This document shows, one piece after another, positions 63,127 through 64,000 of a stretch of 64,000 bases of DNA (the stretch's first letter is position 1; the number at the start of each line of letters is the position of its first letter). Under the pieces are notes generated by a model. That model saw only the letters and a list, made by a program, of their open reading frames with translations. It made no database searches and was not told the DNA's origin. This DNA is from Lysinibacillus fusiformis. GTDB taxonomy: Bacteria; Bacillota; Bacilli; Bacillales_A; Planococcaceae. The DNA is taken from NCBI RefSeq assembly GCF_002845985.1, contig NZ_PDFK01000001.1:186001-250000 (forward strand), given 5' to 3'. Made by a program: the position numbers and the translations under genes.

Positions 63127-64000
63127 ATGACAATAGGAAGTTTTAAAGCGTTAGTTGTCAATCAAGAGGAAGAATTTACAGTTAAAGTAAACGAATTGAC
63201 ATTAGCAGACCTACCACAAGGTGAGGTATTAATTAAGATTCATTATTCAAGCATTAATTATAAAGATAGTCTTGCTTCTATTCCTGATGGTAAAATCGTT
63301 ACTTCCTATCCTTTTGTTCCTGGTATTGATTTAGCTGGAGTCGTTGTTTCCTCTGAAGACCCTCGCTTTAACGAAGGTGATGAGGTCATTGCGACTAGCT
63401 ATGAAATAGGGGTCTCCCATTTTGGTGGTTTTAGTGAATATGCTCGTATCCCTGCTAAATGGATTGTGCCTCTTCCAAAAGGGCTTTCGCTCAAGGAAGC
63501 AATGGTAATTGGTACTGCAGGATTTACGGCTGCATTGTCTATCAAAAAATTAGAGGACAATGGCATTAACCCTGAAAAAGGAAAAATTCTTGTTACTGGC
63601 GCAACAGGTGGTGTCGGTAGTTTTGCGGTCTCTATTCTTTCAACACTTGGTTATCAAGTAGAAGCAAGCACAGGAAAAAAAGCTGAACAGGACTTTTTAA
63701 ATAATCTTGGGGCTACTTCAATCATTACTCGGGAAGAAGTTTATGATGGGAAGATTAGAGCATTAGGTAAACAAAAATGGGCGGCTGCTGTTGATTCTGT
63801 TGGCGGAGAGCCACTCGCCTCTTTATTAAGTCAAATTCAATACGGAGGTGCTGTTGCGATTAGTGGTTTAACTGCAGGCACACAGCTTCCTACAAGTGTC
63901 TTCCCCTTCATTTTAAGAGGGGTAAATTTACTTGGAATTGATTCTGTTTATTGTCCAATGGATATTCGCTTAAACATCTGGCAGCGCCTTGCGACAGATT
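63127..64000 (+). CDS. YhdH/YhfP-family NADPH-dependent quinone oxidoreductase (3' end cut by window edge)
   Basis: At least 291 residues; ATG at 63127 with AAGGGGATG upstream. Zinc-free medium-chain dehydrogenase: IHYSSINYKDSLASIPDGK and PFVPGIDLAGVVVSSEDPRF are the YhdH landmarks, and the nucleotide loop is VTGATGGVGSFAV. The family includes acrylyl-CoA reductase (AcuI) and YhfP. It likely reduces an enone or acrylyl-type compound. Control by the divergent TetR protein is inferred from the operator palindrome. Confidence 0.9.
   Translation, partial: MTIGSFKALVVNQEEEFTVKVNELTLADLPQGEVLIKIHYSSINYKDSLASIPDGKIVTSYPFVPGIDLAGVVVSSEDPRFNEGDEVIATSYEIGVSHFGGFSEYARIPAKWIVPLPKGLSLKEAMVIGTAGFTAALSIKKLEDNGINPEKGKILVTGATGGVGSFAVSILSTLGYQVEASTGKKAEQDFLNNLGATSIITREEVYDGKIRALGKQKWAAAVDSVGGEPLASLLSQIQYGGAVAISGLTAGTQLPTSVFPFILRGVNLLGIDSVYCPMDIRLNIWQRLATD

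Overview
The window is about 64 kb of a low-GC Gram-positive chromosome. Strong AGGAGG ribosome-binding sites, frequent TTG and GTG starts, the ypbG-ypbE-recQ-ypbB/fer order known from Bacillus subtilis, FapR-, Zur- and Fur-type operators and a sigma-W-like promoter point to Bacillaceae. Protein style and gene order suggest Lysinibacillus or a close relative; this is an inference, since no marker gene was compared. I saw no rRNA, tRNA or CRISPR array.

Layout. 1-4.3 kb: core block with a metallophosphoesterase (partial), LysM protein YpbE, RecQ, YpbB and divergent ferredoxin. 4.4-9.8 kb: an unknown gene, enoyl-ACP reductase FabI behind a FapR operator, a TauE-type permease and an MFS pump, a soluble chemoreceptor and an acetyltransferase. 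9.8-15 kb: an accessory island bounded by two internally deleted IS3-type remnants. It holds a large SLH-anchored surface protein, a tyrosine recombinase and, between them, a 126-bp segment flanked by inverted 28-bp recombination-like sites that contains a promoter and a terminator. This looks like an invertible promoter switch. 15-19 kb: NfeD and flotillin with a sigma-W-like promoter, and small unknown proteins. 19-24.4 kb: phosphonate-type ABC importer (phnD-phnC-phnE-phnE), divergent from a cytoplasmic 5'-nucleotidase-like enzyme. 24.4-27.3 kb: an ABC-F protein preceded by a 46-codon leader ORF and an intrinsic terminator (probable attenuation), followed by an overlapping, apparently frameshifted acetyltransferase. 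27.5-38 kb: chemoreceptor, AbrB-type membrane protein, LytTR-DUF3021-ABC exporter operon, DUF2087 and GIY-YIG genes, YitT and an M48 protease.

38-42.4 kb: decayed genes (a frameshifted unknown gene and a LysR regulator broken in several frames), then an ascorbate-type PTS (EIIA, EIIB, EIIC). 43-46 kb: a BMP-family lipoprotein overlapping a chemoreceptor gene, probably a binding-protein/receptor pair. 46.4-51 kb: SDR dehydrogenase divergent from an AraC regulator, then a Zur-type-box permease pair (YcgR/YcgQ). 51-64 kb: Fur-box flavin monooxygenase, CamS lipoprotein, VOC protein, a VanR/VanS-like two-component system next to a D,D-carboxypeptidase, a PPOX protein, DUF817, arginine catabolism genes (rocE, rocF), and a TetR regulator divergent from a YhdH-type oxidoreductase that runs off the end.

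The most unusual non-coding signal is a roughly 510-bp composite repeat (about 42.44, 45.89 and 50.66 kb, plus a partial inverted copy at 5.99 kb). It sits exactly at rho-independent terminators. At two loci the 29-30-nt terminator hairpin, whose sequence is locus-specific, is present on both sides of the element, as if duplicated on insertion. Each full element has two related, oppositely oriented structured halves whose stems differ by compensatory changes.
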